64,000 nucleotides of DNA. Origin: Rhodopirellula sp. (lineage in GTDB: Bacteria > Planctomycetota > Planctomycetia > Pirellulales > Pirellulaceae). Under the pieces are notes generated by a model. That model was given only the letters and a program-made list of their open reading frames with translations, did not search any database and was not told where the DNA came from. Shown piece after piece: positions 1 through 9,127 of this stretch. A program made the translations under genes and the position numbers. The stretch's first letter is position 1. Every line of letters begins with the position of its first letter. Location: contig NZHC01000076.1 in NCBI GenBank assembly GCA_002689655.1, positions 62,001-126,000 on the forward strand, in the 5' to 3' direction.

Positions 1-1
1 G

Positions 2-2155
2 AAGCTTGATACTCAGTTTATTCAACAAATGGGATCTCCCTATTTGCTGGCACATGGACTGGGACGACCCGTCGACGATGCGGTCACCAAATTCAATATT
101 GGCGAATCAGGAAACTACCGTCTTTGGGTACGAACCAAAGACTGGGTCGCTCGGTGGAATGCCACGGCTTCCCCGGGCAAGTTCCAGATCATCATTGACG
201 GAAAACCCGCGAATGCAACATTCGGGACGAATGGCGTTCAATGGGGTTGGCACGATGGAGGTATCATCGCGCTTGAGAAAGGAACCAACGAGCTACGCCT
301 GAAAGATCTAACTGGTTTCGATGGACGGTGTGATTGCATTTACCTGACCACAGAAACTGATCAACCACCTCCTCCAGCTGACACTGTACTTTCTGAGTGG
401 CGTCGTGAACAATTGGGACTGGCGGCGAACCCTGAAAATCGCGGTCCGTATGATCTTGTCGTGATCGGCGGAGGATACGCAGGCATGGGTAGCGCTCTGT
501 CAGCAGCCCGCATGGGATGCCGCGTCGCTCTGGTGCAAGATCGACCGGTTCTTGGTGGTAATGGATCAAGCGAAGTGCGCGTGTGGGCCAAAGGAAACAT
601 CCGTCGCGGCAAATTCCCGCGGATTGGTGAGATCATCGAAGAGATCTCCGACAACGCCAAAAAGTCTCCTGGCACTTACGAAGAATTTGGGGATGAACTG
701 AAGGAAAGGGTCATCCGCGATGAACCCAACATCGACCTTCTATTGAACCATCACGCTCACCGCGTCGATATGGACGGGAATCGTATCACCGCCGTTCATG
801 CTCTAGACACGCGTACAGGAAGCGAAGTCAAAATCATTGGCGACTACTTTGCCGACTGCACCGGCCATGGCTGGATTGGCACGTGGGCAAAAGCCGATCT
901 CGACATGTCACCCAATGGTCGAATGGGTATGAGCAACATGTGGGCTTGGGATGAACTGGACACGCCCACAGCTTTTCCTGAGACCCCGTGGGCTCTCGAT
1001 CTGCAAATGGCTGATTTCCCCTACCCACGTGACCATCATGGCCAATGGTTTTGGGAAAGTGGCTTCGACAAGGATGCTATTGGCGATGCTGAGGGCATCC
1101 GAGACTGGAATCTCCGAGCGGTTTATGGTGCATTCAATGCAATGAAGAATCGTGACGGAGCAGCAAAGCATCCCAACGCGATCCTCACATGGGTTGCGTT
1201 CGTCGGTGGACCACGCGAAAGCCGACGCCTGATGGGAGATGTTGTTTTGACCGAAGACGATATCGTGGCAAAAAAGGAATTCCCAGATGGCTGCGTACCC
1301 AGCACTTGGTCGATTGACCTTCATTACCCAAAAGAGCAGTATGCAAAGAAATATGCTGACAACCCCTTCATTTCCAAAGCAGTACACGGCAAGGGTGTCG
1401 ATCGGTCTTATGGATACCCGGTTCCCTATCGCTGCTTCTACAGTCGAAACATCGACAATCTGTTCATGGCGGGTCGCTGTATCAGCGTGACTCACGAAGC
1501 ACTGGGCACGGTACGTGTCATGAAAACCTGTGGAATGATGGGCGAAGTGGTCGGAAAAGCTGCGTCGATATGCGCCATTAACGATTGCCAACCGCGCGAC
1601 GTCTATGAATCACACCTCGATGAACTCCTGACGTTATTGAAACTACCGGGCAAAGCTCACCGGAGTACACCCTCAGCGGAGATTATTATTCCGTCAGATG
1701 CTCTGCCACTGGCAGGACCCCGAGGACCAGCCAATGGCATGGAAATCAGCAAACTGGCTGGCATCGTCATTGACGATGAACTTGCAAAATTCACAGGGAA
1801 CTGGACCAGCGGAACCGGATTACCGAATTACGTCCGCTACAGCTACAAGTACACCGGACCGAACACCAATGCCACGGCAACCTTCAAATTCACCGTTCCC
1901 AAAGCAGGGCGATATTCAATCGAAGCATTCAGCCAAGCACACCCCAACCGTTCTACAAAAACTCCCGTAACCGTTCGCCACAACGACTCCATCAGCGAAT
2001 ACGTCATCAATCAACGCCTGAAAAGCAAAGATGATGTGGTTGGCATCACTGATCTGAAATTAGCAGAACAGGATGAAGTAATCGTGACCATCGGAACCAA
2101 GGGAGCCGACGGCACAATCCATGTTGATGCCGTTCGTCTTTTGGAAATCGAGTAA
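2..2155 (+). CDS. FAD-dependent oxidoreductase (FAD_oxidored family), 5' partial
   Basis: The frame is open to the left edge (KLDTQFIQQ precedes the track's first Met), so the true start lies outside the window. Residues of about 1-115 of the track ORF look like a beta-sandwich, carbohydrate-binding type region. A Rossmann FAD motif follows at about 142 (DLVVIGGGYAGMGSA), then LGGNGSSEVRV, which is typical of the FAD_oxidored family (PF12831) abundant in planctomycetes. The last 130 residues (NYVRYSYKYTGPNTNATATF...) resemble a xanthan-lyase/golvesin-type beta-sandwich. The likely role is an extracytoplasmic flavin oxidoreductase acting on a carbohydrate or related substrate; the substrate is unknown. 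The stop lies 9 nt before the next gene, a membrane flavin/iron-sulfur protein that could accept its electrons (inference). Confidence 0.85.
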   Translation, partial: KLDTQFIQQMGSPYLLAHGLGRPVDDAVTKFNIGESGNYRLWVRTKDWVARWNATASPGKFQIIIDGKPANATFGTNGVQWGWHDGGIIALEKGTNELRLKDLTGFDGRCDCIYLTTETDQPPPPADTVLSEWRREQLGLAANPENRGPYDLVVIGGGYAGMGSALSAARMGCRVALVQDRPVLGGNGSSEVRVWAKGNIRRGKFPRIGEIIEEISDNAKKSPGTYEEFGDELKERVIRDEPNIDLLLNHHAHRVDMDGNRITAVHALDTRTGSEVKIIGDYFADCTGHGWIGTWAKADLDMSPNGRMGMSNMWAWDELDTPTAFPETPWALDLQMADFPYPRDHHGQWFWESGFDKDAIGDAEGIRDWNLRAVYGAFNAMKNRDGAAKHPNAILTWVAFVGGPRESRRLMGDVVLTEDDIVAKKEFPDGCVPSTWSIDLHYPKEQYAKKYADNPFISKAVHGKGVDRSYGYPVPYRCFYSRNIDNLFMAGRCISVTHEALGTVRVMKTCGMMGEVVGKAASICAINDCQPRDVYESHLDELLTLLKLPGKAHRSTPSAEIIIPSDALPLAGPRGPANGMEISKLAGIVIDDELAKFTGNWTSGTGLPNYVRYSYKYTGPNTNATATFKFTVPKAGRYSIEAFSQAHPNRSTKTPVTVRHNDSISEYVINQRLKSKDDVVGITDLKLAEQDEVIVTIGTKGADGTIHVDAVRLLEIE

Positions 2156-2164
2156 ACGTCCTTC

Positions 2165-3874
2165 ATGGTGACGAACCCAAAGCACATGCGTCCTTTGCGG
2201 GCGAAAGTCACTCATGTCTTTCGTACATGCGTGGTCATTTTATTACTGCTAGCCATACCGAAACCAGCACTTCGCCCCCAAAGCGAAACGGTTGAAGTCC
2301 CGGGCATCGAAGCAATTGAATTGCCTGACAACTTATCTAGGCAAGATCTATATGTGGAACCACAGCAAGATGCCAACGGCATGTGGCGTCTGATCAATGC
2401 GGACCAAGAAACTATTGGCCTTGTTGCTCGTACACTGCCAATCGCGAATGATGTCATTGGTTATCGAGGACCAACTGAATCGCTTCTTCTATTTGATCCT
2501 GACCTGAACCTGACCTCAGTGATGCTGATACAGAGTGCTGATACAGAAGAGCATGTGACAGCAGTCAAAGCTGAACAAACATTTTTCAAACAGTTTGAAT
2601 CATGGACTTGGGGCGGTCCTGCTGAGAACACGCAGATTGATGCCGTGTCAGGCGCCACACTTACGTCATTGGCACTTGCCGAAGGTATTCTCAAACGAAT
2701 CGGAGGCGAGCGTCCTTCGCTTCTTTTCAGCCAACCAATCACAATGCAAGAGATCCAAGATTGGTTTCCGGACGCTGTGGAACTGGACGACGAAAGTGGC
2801 GAGGCCAGGAATTCACGGGGTGATCTCGTTGGCAGCGTGATAAGAACCGGTCCACTTTCAGATAATCTGAGCGGATACCAAGGCCCAACCGAAATGCTGC
2901 TGAAAGTCACGACTGAGGGAATTGTTGAGGCGCTGCAACTCCGCACCTCGTACGATAATGAGCCTTACGTGGACTACGTCAGAACAGAAGCCGGATTCTG
3001 GAAAATTTTCCTGGGTAAAACAGTCGCCGAACTATCTGAATTTGATCCACAGGCCGCTGGAGTCGAAGGTGTTTCCGGCGCCACGATGACCAGCCTGGTT
3101 GTTGCGGACACCCTTGTCGCCGCTACCAAGGAGATTCAAAAAACACGAACCTCATCAAAAATAAAAACAACTCCTTGGCTCGGTTCCATTCGTTGGACGA
3201 TCGCGGACATTCTTACTATCTCAACCATGATTTTAGCCGCAACACTGAAGTACGCGGGCGTTTACCGACGGCGATCATTCCGGCGGATTTGGCTCACGTG
3301 GGTAGTCATGATCATCGGCTTTTGGGCAGGAAACCTGCTTTCAATGGCATTGATCGCTGGATGGTCAGCGGAAGGAATCGCATGGCGTTTGGCACCTGGA
3401 TTAGCAGCGATTACGTGTGTCGCCATGCTTGGGCCGCCGCTAACCAAAGGTAATCCTTACTGCAACCACTTGTGTCCTCATGGTGCGATCCAACAACTGA
3501 TTCGACCCAAACCGAAATCGTTGCGTTACAGGACGTTATCACCAGCTTTCAGCCGCATGATACGCCGCCTGCCCGGGCTTACTCTGTGCGCTGCCTACAT
3601 CGCACTCGTCTTACTACCCACCATCGACCTAGCGTCGTGGGAACCTTTTCATGCCTACCTGTTTCGCATTGCAAGTTGGAGTTCGCTCGGGTTCGCTTTC
3701 GCGACCATTGCTGCATCAACAGTACTTCCGATGGGATACTGTCGTTTTGGTTGCCCAACAGGAAGACTGCTGGACTATTTGAAACGCACCGCGACCAGTG
3801 ACCGTGTGCAGGTTGGCGACGCTGTGGCTGTTGGCTTGCTGATCTTCGCGCTCCTTAGCCCACATTTACATTGA
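2165..3874 (+). CDS. NosR/RnfG-like membrane protein with two FMN-binding domains
   Basis: The 569 residues begin with a signal anchor (about 18-32). Two FMN-binding domains follow, each ending in the flavinylation motif SGATxT (SGATLT near 162, SGATMT near 304), where ApbE would attach FMN to Thr. About five membrane segments come next (roughly 345-540), with two Cys pairs of the NosR/NapH type (CNHLCPHG at 433, CRFGCPTG at 526) near the membrane face. The usual C-terminal 2x[4Fe-4S] ferredoxin domain of NosR is absent. The expected role is electron transfer between the membrane and an extracytoplasmic flavoprotein. No nosZ is nearby, so a nitrous-oxide role is unlikely; the partner is probably the FAD oxidoreductase just upstream. 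No good Shine-Dalgarno site decides the start; ATG 2186 is an alternative. Confidence 0.8.
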   Translation: MVTNPKHMRPLRAKVTHVFRTCVVILLLLAIPKPALRPQSETVEVPGIEAIELPDNLSRQDLYVEPQQDANGMWRLINADQETIGLVARTLPIANDVIGYRGPTESLLLFDPDLNLTSVMLIQSADTEEHVTAVKAEQTFFKQFESWTWGGPAENTQIDAVSGATLTSLALAEGILKRIGGERPSLLFSQPITMQEIQDWFPDAVELDDESGEARNSRGDLVGSVIRTGPLSDNLSGYQGPTEMLLKVTTEGIVEALQLRTSYDNEPYVDYVRTEAGFWKIFLGKTVAELSEFDPQAAGVEGVSGATMTSLVVADTLVAATKEIQKTRTSSKIKTTPWLGSIRWTIADILTISTMILAATLKYAGVYRRRSFRRIWLTWVVMIIGFWAGNLLSMALIAGWSAEGIAWRLAPGLAAITCVAMLGPPLTKGNPYCNHLCPHGAIQQLIRPKPKSLRYRTLSPAFSRMIRRLPGLTLCAAYIALVLLPTIDLASWEPFHAYLFRIASWSSLGFAFATIAASTVLPMGYCRFGCPTGRLLDYLKRTATSDRVQVGDAVAVGLLIFALLSPHLH

Positions 3875-3890
3875 GCCCACATTTACATTG
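3857..3890. repeat. 17-bp perfect tandem duplication over the stop codon
   Basis: The unit AGCCCACATTTACATTG occurs twice in a row. The first copy encodes the last residues of the NosR-like protein and supplies the TG of its TGA stop; the second is entirely untranslated. It looks like a recent slippage or duplication event that left the protein unchanged. Confidence 0.9.
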
Positions 3891-3964
3891 AGACAAACCT
3901 GCATCCCAAAAATCACTTTCTAACATCGGAAAAAACCAGGTGGTTCCGTGCATGGAACACATCA

Positions 3965-5317
3965 TCAGACTTCACTTTTTCGCCTGAACCGTGCATAAGC
4001 AAAGGTGTGAACCGGGGCAAGAACCAGACACATCGAAAGTGCATAGCCAAGCACCACACCATTGATTGAATAAAAGTATCCACCCAGCCAAACGGCTGTC
4101 GCTGTTGCGATCGATCCTACCAACGAAGCCGCCAGAAGAGGATTTGCACGTCGCGCTAGTACATAGTATCCCTGAACTGTCGCGATGTGACTTGCTAGGC
4201 ATCCAAGCCCTAGCACGGCGACCTGCCATGGTTGAAGGAAGCGATCTTCGATATTTTTACCTAGCCATGGCAAGCAAGCGACTCCAGCAGTCAAAACCAC
4301 GAATCCGGCAACAAGCAGCAATGTAGAAATAATCGCAGTACGACGCCAAATGGTTCCAGCCTTTTCCCGTTCACCGGAGCCATGATGGAGGGAAACGACG
4401 GGATACTGCGTTTGCACCCACGCAAGAGCCAACATCTGGATTGCTGTGGTAATACTCAGGGTCATTCCCAAGGGCGCAGCATCAGCATCGCTGTGAAACC
4501 ACAGAACAATGACTGTGAAAAACTGCGTTGCAAAATGAAAAGACGCACCAATCAAAGCGACGCGCCATTGAACAGGCAACACTTGATGAACCCAATCAAA
4601 GTTGGACGGTCGATTCTGAAGCCGGCGAAACTTACGAAAAAAATCAGCTTGGCCCACAAACGTGATGTACATGAACATCAAGGCCTGAACGGAAGAGGTG
4701 AGCACGAGTGCCCACAGTTTCAATCCGCATTCCAAGGAAATCCACATCACCACACTACCAATGGTTATCTGCAGGAATCGAAATCGGAAAATGATATTAC
4801 GAAATCCAGCACCTTCAAGAATTGAAAGTCCCGGTGACAACCCAACCGAGATCGCAGCGATGGGCACAAGAGTCAGTAACGGGCCGTGCCAGGCAACTTC
4901 AGAATCAGCAAGCGAATACCATCCAAATACCAAGGCTGCTACGACATAAAAAAGACTTGCTCCACTGAACCATCGAAAGGAATCGCGAATCAGATCTCTC
5001 ATCCGTGCCGCAGCTGCGAGCCACTCAGGATCTGATTCAGACAATGCTCCATCATCTGATGAATTCGCCACCTTGTTCATCGCTGCTGCTTCATGCCCTG
5101 CCTGACTTACTAACACATTCAACAACCCCAATTCAAAATAGGCCTGAATGCCGACAATGCCAATGATGCCGTAGTAAACGCCCTGTTCTGACAAATCGAG
5201 TGACCGAATCAGCAGCACGATCGTGATTGGACCAGATGCTGCCTGCCACACGCGCGTCATCAGCGCATAGGCAAGCGGCTTATCCAATTGAAAACGTGCA
5301 CGGAGATCTTCAAGCAT
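3965..5317 (-). CDS. Polysaccharide flippase-like (Wzx/MATE-type) membrane protein
   Basis: A hydrophobic protein of about 450 residues with some 12 predicted membrane segments. It begins LEDLRARFQLDKPLAYALMTRVWQ and continues as a polysaccharide-biosynthesis/oligosaccharide flippase type sequence (VLLIRSLDLSEQGVYYG, typical of the first two helices). It would move lipid-linked glycans across the inner membrane. The track ORF starts 21 codons upstream at a TTG (5380); ATG 5317 was preferred because family-like sequence begins there, but no Shine-Dalgarno is seen for either. It lies 98 nt downstream of the GT2 gene on the same strand and closes a three-gene polysaccharide cluster. Similarity is by topology and style rather than a firm motif. 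Confidence 0.7.
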   Translation of the reverse strand: MLEDLRARFQLDKPLAYALMTRVWQAASGPITIVLLIRSLDLSEQGVYYGIIGIVGIQAYFELGLLNVLVSQAGHEAAAMNKVANSSDDGALSESDPEWLAAAARMRDLIRDSFRWFSGASLFYVVAALVFGWYSLADSEVAWHGPLLTLVPIAAISVGLSPGLSILEGAGFRNIIFRFRFLQITIGSVVMWISLECGLKLWALVLTSSVQALMFMYITFVGQADFFRKFRRLQNRPSNFDWVHQVLPVQWRVALIGASFHFATQFFTVIVLWFHSDADAAPLGMTLSITTAIQMLALAWVQTQYPVVSLHHGSGEREKAGTIWRRTAIISTLLLVAGFVVLTAGVACLPWLGKNIEDRFLQPWQVAVLGLGCLASHIATVQGYYVLARRANPLLAASLVGSIATATAVWLGGYFYSINGVVLGYALSMCLVLAPVHTFAYARFRRKSEV

Positions 5318-5415
5318 GGTGATTGCTTTGCAGTACGCGTAACAAAGGCTGGCTTTCACCATTTCGACATGGGCATTCAAACTTCAGCCGCAGATAAGCG
5401 ACCCTCCATGTCCTG

Positions 5416-6492
5416 TTATTGCTTGGCATCCGCGCCTCCTCGCCAACGGCGTCGAGCACGCACCAAACCACGTCCAATGCGGTAAAACGACAAACTCGGC
5501 AACGAGCGAACCTGCAAGGAATTGCCAGGAGCAAATTTTGCGGTTCGGTTACCAAGAAAAAGAATCGCATCAGCCACTGAAACCAAAGCTGCCAGCCACA
5601 GGATCAACGACACAGGATGCTTTTTCAAAGCCGGTCCCAACATTTGCAGGGCCGACACGGGATTGCCCGACCTAAGAGCAATATTGATCCAGAACAGCCG
5701 CCGGTTCCAATCATCTTTTTTGACTGGTGGAATTTCATCCATGACCGTCCCGTCGCGTGGCAAGCCACGCCGTTTCAAAGCTTCCTGTTGGATGGCATGC
5801 CCCTGCGTTCTCTGATCAATATTCAACGTCCAGTTCGCCGAGGTGGCATGGACCCGATAACAAAGATGGCAGGCTGGAAGATTGGCGAGTTTGCCAATTT
5901 CGGCCAAACGTAACCACAATGAGTAATCTTCGGCACAAGGATATCGCTCGTCATAGCCACCGGCTCTCAACACCGCTGACTTCCGCACAAGGACGCACGA
6001 CTGAAAGAAGGCGTTTGCTTCACCTGACAAGTGTCTTTGATCTATTTCATCGCTATCGAGCGGATGTGTAATGGGCCCAATCGCTTTGCCAGTTGCCGTC
6101 ATGGAATATCCTTGACCACCCACCGCCACACACTCGGGATGACTGCGTAAATATCCAATTTGATCAACAAGCCAGCAGGGCGCAGCAAGGTCATCGCCAT
6201 CCAACCAAGCGACCAGATCCGTTTCCGACAATTCCAGCATTCGATTACGTGTTTTGGCCCGTCCTTGATTTGTTTGCGTGACGACTTTCAAGTTTGTTAC
6301 CTTCTCAGCCATCTGATTGGCAACTGCCAATGATTGATCCGTCGAACCGTCATCCAACACAATGATCGAAAGCGGACCGTCATACTGCTGCATGAGAACG
6401 CTCTCGATAGCGTCCTGAAGATACGCATCCAAATTGTACGTAGGGATCACAACGGTCACGGGATCAATTCGAGTTCCAGCAACCATGGTCAC
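5416..6492 (-). CDS. Glycosyltransferase family 2
   Basis: GT-A fold enzyme of 358 residues. The N-terminus VTVVIPTYNLDAYLQDAIES leads into the nucleotide-sugar site (VLDDGSTD near 46) and the metal-binding WLDGDD near 97. A hydrophobic stretch near 300-322 could anchor it to the membrane. It transfers a sugar from a nucleotide donor to a growing glycan; donor and acceptor are unknown. GTG 6492 overlaps the upstream FkbM stop as GTGA, which argues for translational coupling; ATG 6486 two codons later is an alternative. Its neighbours, a flippase downstream and FkbM methyltransferase upstream, support surface-polysaccharide or lipoglycan synthesis. Confidence 0.9.
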   Translation of the reverse strand: MTMVAGTRIDPVTVVIPTYNLDAYLQDAIESVLMQQYDGPLSIIVLDDGSTDQSLAVANQMAEKVTNLKVVTQTNQGRAKTRNRMLELSETDLVAWLDGDDLAAPCWLVDQIGYLRSHPECVAVGGQGYSMTATGKAIGPITHPLDSDEIDQRHLSGEANAFFQSCVLVRKSAVLRAGGYDERYPCAEDYSLWLRLAEIGKLANLPACHLCYRVHATSANWTLNIDQRTQGHAIQQEALKRRGLPRDGTVMDEIPPVKKDDWNRRLFWINIALRSGNPVSALQMLGPALKKHPVSLILWLAALVSVADAILFLGNRTAKFAPGNSLQVRSLPSLSFYRIGRGLVRARRRWRGGADAKQ

Positions 6493-7454
6493 GCACCCGG
6501 TCCAGAATCAGCAAAGCTGTCAGGTTCCGCGAGTGAGTCAAACATTACTACCGGTTCGTGTCCAAGCACCTCTCTCACTGCCTTTACAGCAGCAACGTCA
6601 TCACGAGACGCCCAAAGAATTGGAAGTGTTGTCTTTTGATCGGTCAACAGAATTGCCTGATAGTTCAATTTGCAGAGAATCTCAGCACAAGCCAACGCCT
6701 CATAGATCCCATGCAACTCGACTAGTAACCGAGGCTTACTAGTAGCGATCAAGTTGAGCCCTGCACCCAAAATCGCAGCCTCTGCTCCTTCGGCATCAAT
6801 CTTCATAAAGTGCACAGCAGGCAACTCAACGAGCAGTGAATCTAGCGTTTGTGCGGTTACCGTTGTACGTGAGAAGTTTCGATAATGTTCATGAGCAGCC
6901 TGTGTATCCACCCCACCGTAGGCATCAAGAAATGCCATGGAGTCATCACTACCTTCTGCCTCGGCGAACTGCAGCGTCATCTCACCCATCTCGCCAGCCA
7001 ACGCTACTTGATGTACGTGAATATGTCCGAGATCGGACTTTATTGCTGCTTCGCGAATTCTCGCCGCGTGAGCCGGTACGGGCTCGAAAGTGTGAACCTG
7101 TCCGTGAGTAACCAATTTGGCAAGCGAAAGTGTATAGCAACCATAATGACCCCCGATGTCAAAGCAAACATCGTCTTTCCCCACTAACGATTCCACCACC
7201 TTGAGGATTTTTCGATCGTAATCGCCGGCTGTAATCGCTTCGGCAATCGGGGTATCGCAAGGCAACATCACGTGCGCCCCTGCTGCAGGCCCAGATTCAA
7301 TTTGATGCCAACCGAATTCAACCGGCGGTGTTGGTGGCGTCAAGAGCGACCTGACTCCTCGCGCCACCGGCTGCAATGCTTGCCTGCACGCATGTTGCAT
7401 TTGCTGCTTGAATTGACCCATCAGCTTCCGTAAGACTTCGAGGATAAATTTCAT
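6489..7454 (-). CDS. FkbM family methyltransferase
   Basis: SAM-dependent methyltransferase of 321 residues. The SAM-binding motif VCFDIGGHYGCYTL lies near 97, followed by HTFEPVPAH and the FkbM hallmark FMKIDAEGAEAAILGAG near 215. These enzymes usually O-methylate sugars or polyketides; next to GT2 and flippase genes a sugar substrate is likely (inference). It is the first gene of the three-gene minus-strand cluster and its stop overlaps the GT2 start by 4 nt. The 106-nt gap to the divergent DUF389 gene should hold both promoters. Confidence 0.88.
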   Translation of the reverse strand: MKFILEVLRKLMGQFKQQMQHACRQALQPVARGVRSLLTPPTPPVEFGWHQIESGPAAGAHVMLPCDTPIAEAITAGDYDRKILKVVESLVGKDDVCFDIGGHYGCYTLSLAKLVTHGQVHTFEPVPAHAARIREAAIKSDLGHIHVHQVALAGEMGEMTLQFAEAEGSDDSMAFLDAYGGVDTQAAHEHYRNFSRTTVTAQTLDSLLVELPAVHFMKIDAEGAEAAILGAGLNLIATSKPRLLVELHGIYEALACAEILCKLNYQAILLTDQKTTLPILWASRDDVAAVKAVREVLGHEPVVMFDSLAEPDSFADSGPGA

Positions 7455-7560
7455 ACCGCATCGTATCCCGAACGCGGTCCTCGTTATAGTTTATCCAACT
7501 CCCGGATCAATGACTTGAGTATATATGGAGGGGGTCTACCTGTTTTGGGAATGAAATCGA

Positions 7561-9102
7561 ATGCGTATTCTGGTTGCAGTGGGGTCTGAAGAGCAAATCA
7601 ACACGGGCGCTGTGTGGTGTGCTTCCATTGATGGAATCTCCGCTGAAAATCTCGAAATTGCCATTCTGGGCGCAGACCGCAAGGCATTAGCGGAATATGG
7701 GCGCAAAACACTGGCCGCCGAGCTGAATTGTCAACCCGCAGACGTCAATGTGGCCACGATCGAAGCTGACGCCAATGCGATTCTCACCCATGCGGAAGAC
7801 CAACATTGCAGAAGTCTGGTTCTACTTCACAGCGGGAATTTGTCCGATTTGCATAAAGAGATCTTCCAGACCTCCAAGCATCCCACTCTCTGGCTCCGCA
7901 TCATTGGGAAACCCCCAAGCTCAGAAACACAAATTATCTCGGCGTTCCAGAAGCCCAGTCATGTCACGTCGATTGTTACACAGAAACTGCTTGGATTCGC
8001 GCCTGACAGAACCCTGTGCAGTCATGTTGATCTGCAGCGAGACAACCTTACCGAAGTAATCAAGACAACGATTGGCGAAGACAATATCACCGATGATGAA
8101 CTGCTTTTGTTTGGTATCGATGACCCTGATTCTTCGGATCGTGTTTACAAAACGGCACTGCTACTGATTGATTCAAAGACAACCACGTCGATCGGTATGC
8201 TGCATGATGGCTATACATTACCGGAAAAAATTGCAAGTCAGGTGTACCAATGGGCAGCTGATGTTGCACCCCCGATGGACCGTCAGGAACGAATCGATCT
8301 ATCACAGGACCTGCAGTCTGGCTCTGCCCCGAATCTTGAGTTCTTTGGGTTGATCTCAGCGGCTGCAATGCTCGCTGCCTTTGGGCTCATCCAGGATTCT
8401 GCTGCCGTCATCATCGGGGCCATGCTGATCGCTCCACTGATGACACCGATCATCGGAGCGGGCTTGGCCTTGGCACAAGGCAATCGACCTCTTTTTCGCT
8501 CCGCCGCAACCACAATCATTCTTGGATTCTTGTGTGCTTTAACCGCCAGTATGCTGTTTGGCTGGTTGGTACTCATTTTTCAGGAACCAATCATGACTTC
8601 CGAAATGCGAGCCAGATGCAGCCCATCTCCGATTGATTTCTGCGTCGGCTTGGTGGGTGGCTTTGCAGCAACCTACGCCAGAACGCGTAGGCACCTATCA
8701 GCTGCATTAGCAGGCGCAGCCATCGCTGCGGCACTCGTACCGCCTATATCGACAGCAGGTCTGCAGCTTGCATTTCATGTCTGGACTTGGGATACCAACC
8801 CGGTAGGCATACCGATTCTCGGCCCCATTCTGTTGGTACTCGTTAATGTTCTGATGATTATGGGCGGTTCTGCTTTTGTACTCTGGGCACGCGGTATGCG
8901 GACGGATCGAACCCTCACTATCCAGGACCGGTGGACTGTCAGGATTGCAGCTTTTCTATTCACTATCACGCTGCTAATTCTGACATGGCTGTTGTTACCC
9001 CACACGAGCCAAGCAGGAAACCCCGGTAATACCCAGAGCAATTCGAACCCAAGTCAGAGCCTGATCGATAACACGAATTCATCCGCCACTGGCGAACCTT
9101 GA
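7561..9102 (+). CDS. DUF389 family membrane protein with Usp-like N-terminus
   Basis: A 513-residue protein. Residues 1-120 (MRILVAVGSEEQINTGAVW...) resemble a universal-stress-protein alpha/beta fold. Residues from about 255 on form a DUF389 membrane domain (FFGLISAAAMLAAFGLIQDSAAVIIGAMLIAPLMTPI) with about six helices, including the glycine/proline-rich GAMLIAPLMTPI core and a second ALVPPISTAG segment. The function of DUF389 is not established. It is a single gene, divergent from the FkbM cluster and convergent with the amidohydrolase at 9128. There is no strong Shine-Dalgarno; the ATG is the first good start after the intergenic gap. Confidence 0.85.
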   Translation: MRILVAVGSEEQINTGAVWCASIDGISAENLEIAILGADRKALAEYGRKTLAAELNCQPADVNVATIEADANAILTHAEDQHCRSLVLLHSGNLSDLHKEIFQTSKHPTLWLRIIGKPPSSETQIISAFQKPSHVTSIVTQKLLGFAPDRTLCSHVDLQRDNLTEVIKTTIGEDNITDDELLLFGIDDPDSSDRVYKTALLLIDSKTTTSIGMLHDGYTLPEKIASQVYQWAADVAPPMDRQERIDLSQDLQSGSAPNLEFFGLISAAAMLAAFGLIQDSAAVIIGAMLIAPLMTPIIGAGLALAQGNRPLFRSAATTIILGFLCALTASMLFGWLVLIFQEPIMTSEMRARCSPSPIDFCVGLVGGFAATYARTRRHLSAALAGAAIAAALVPPISTAGLQLAFHVWTWDTNPVGIPILGPILLVLVNVLMIMGGSAFVLWARGMRTDRTLTIQDRWTVRIAAFLFTITLLILTWLLLPHTSQAGNPGNTQSNSNPSQSLIDNTNSSATGEP

Positions 9103-9127
9103 ACGCACCAGACTTGAACCCTAGCGT

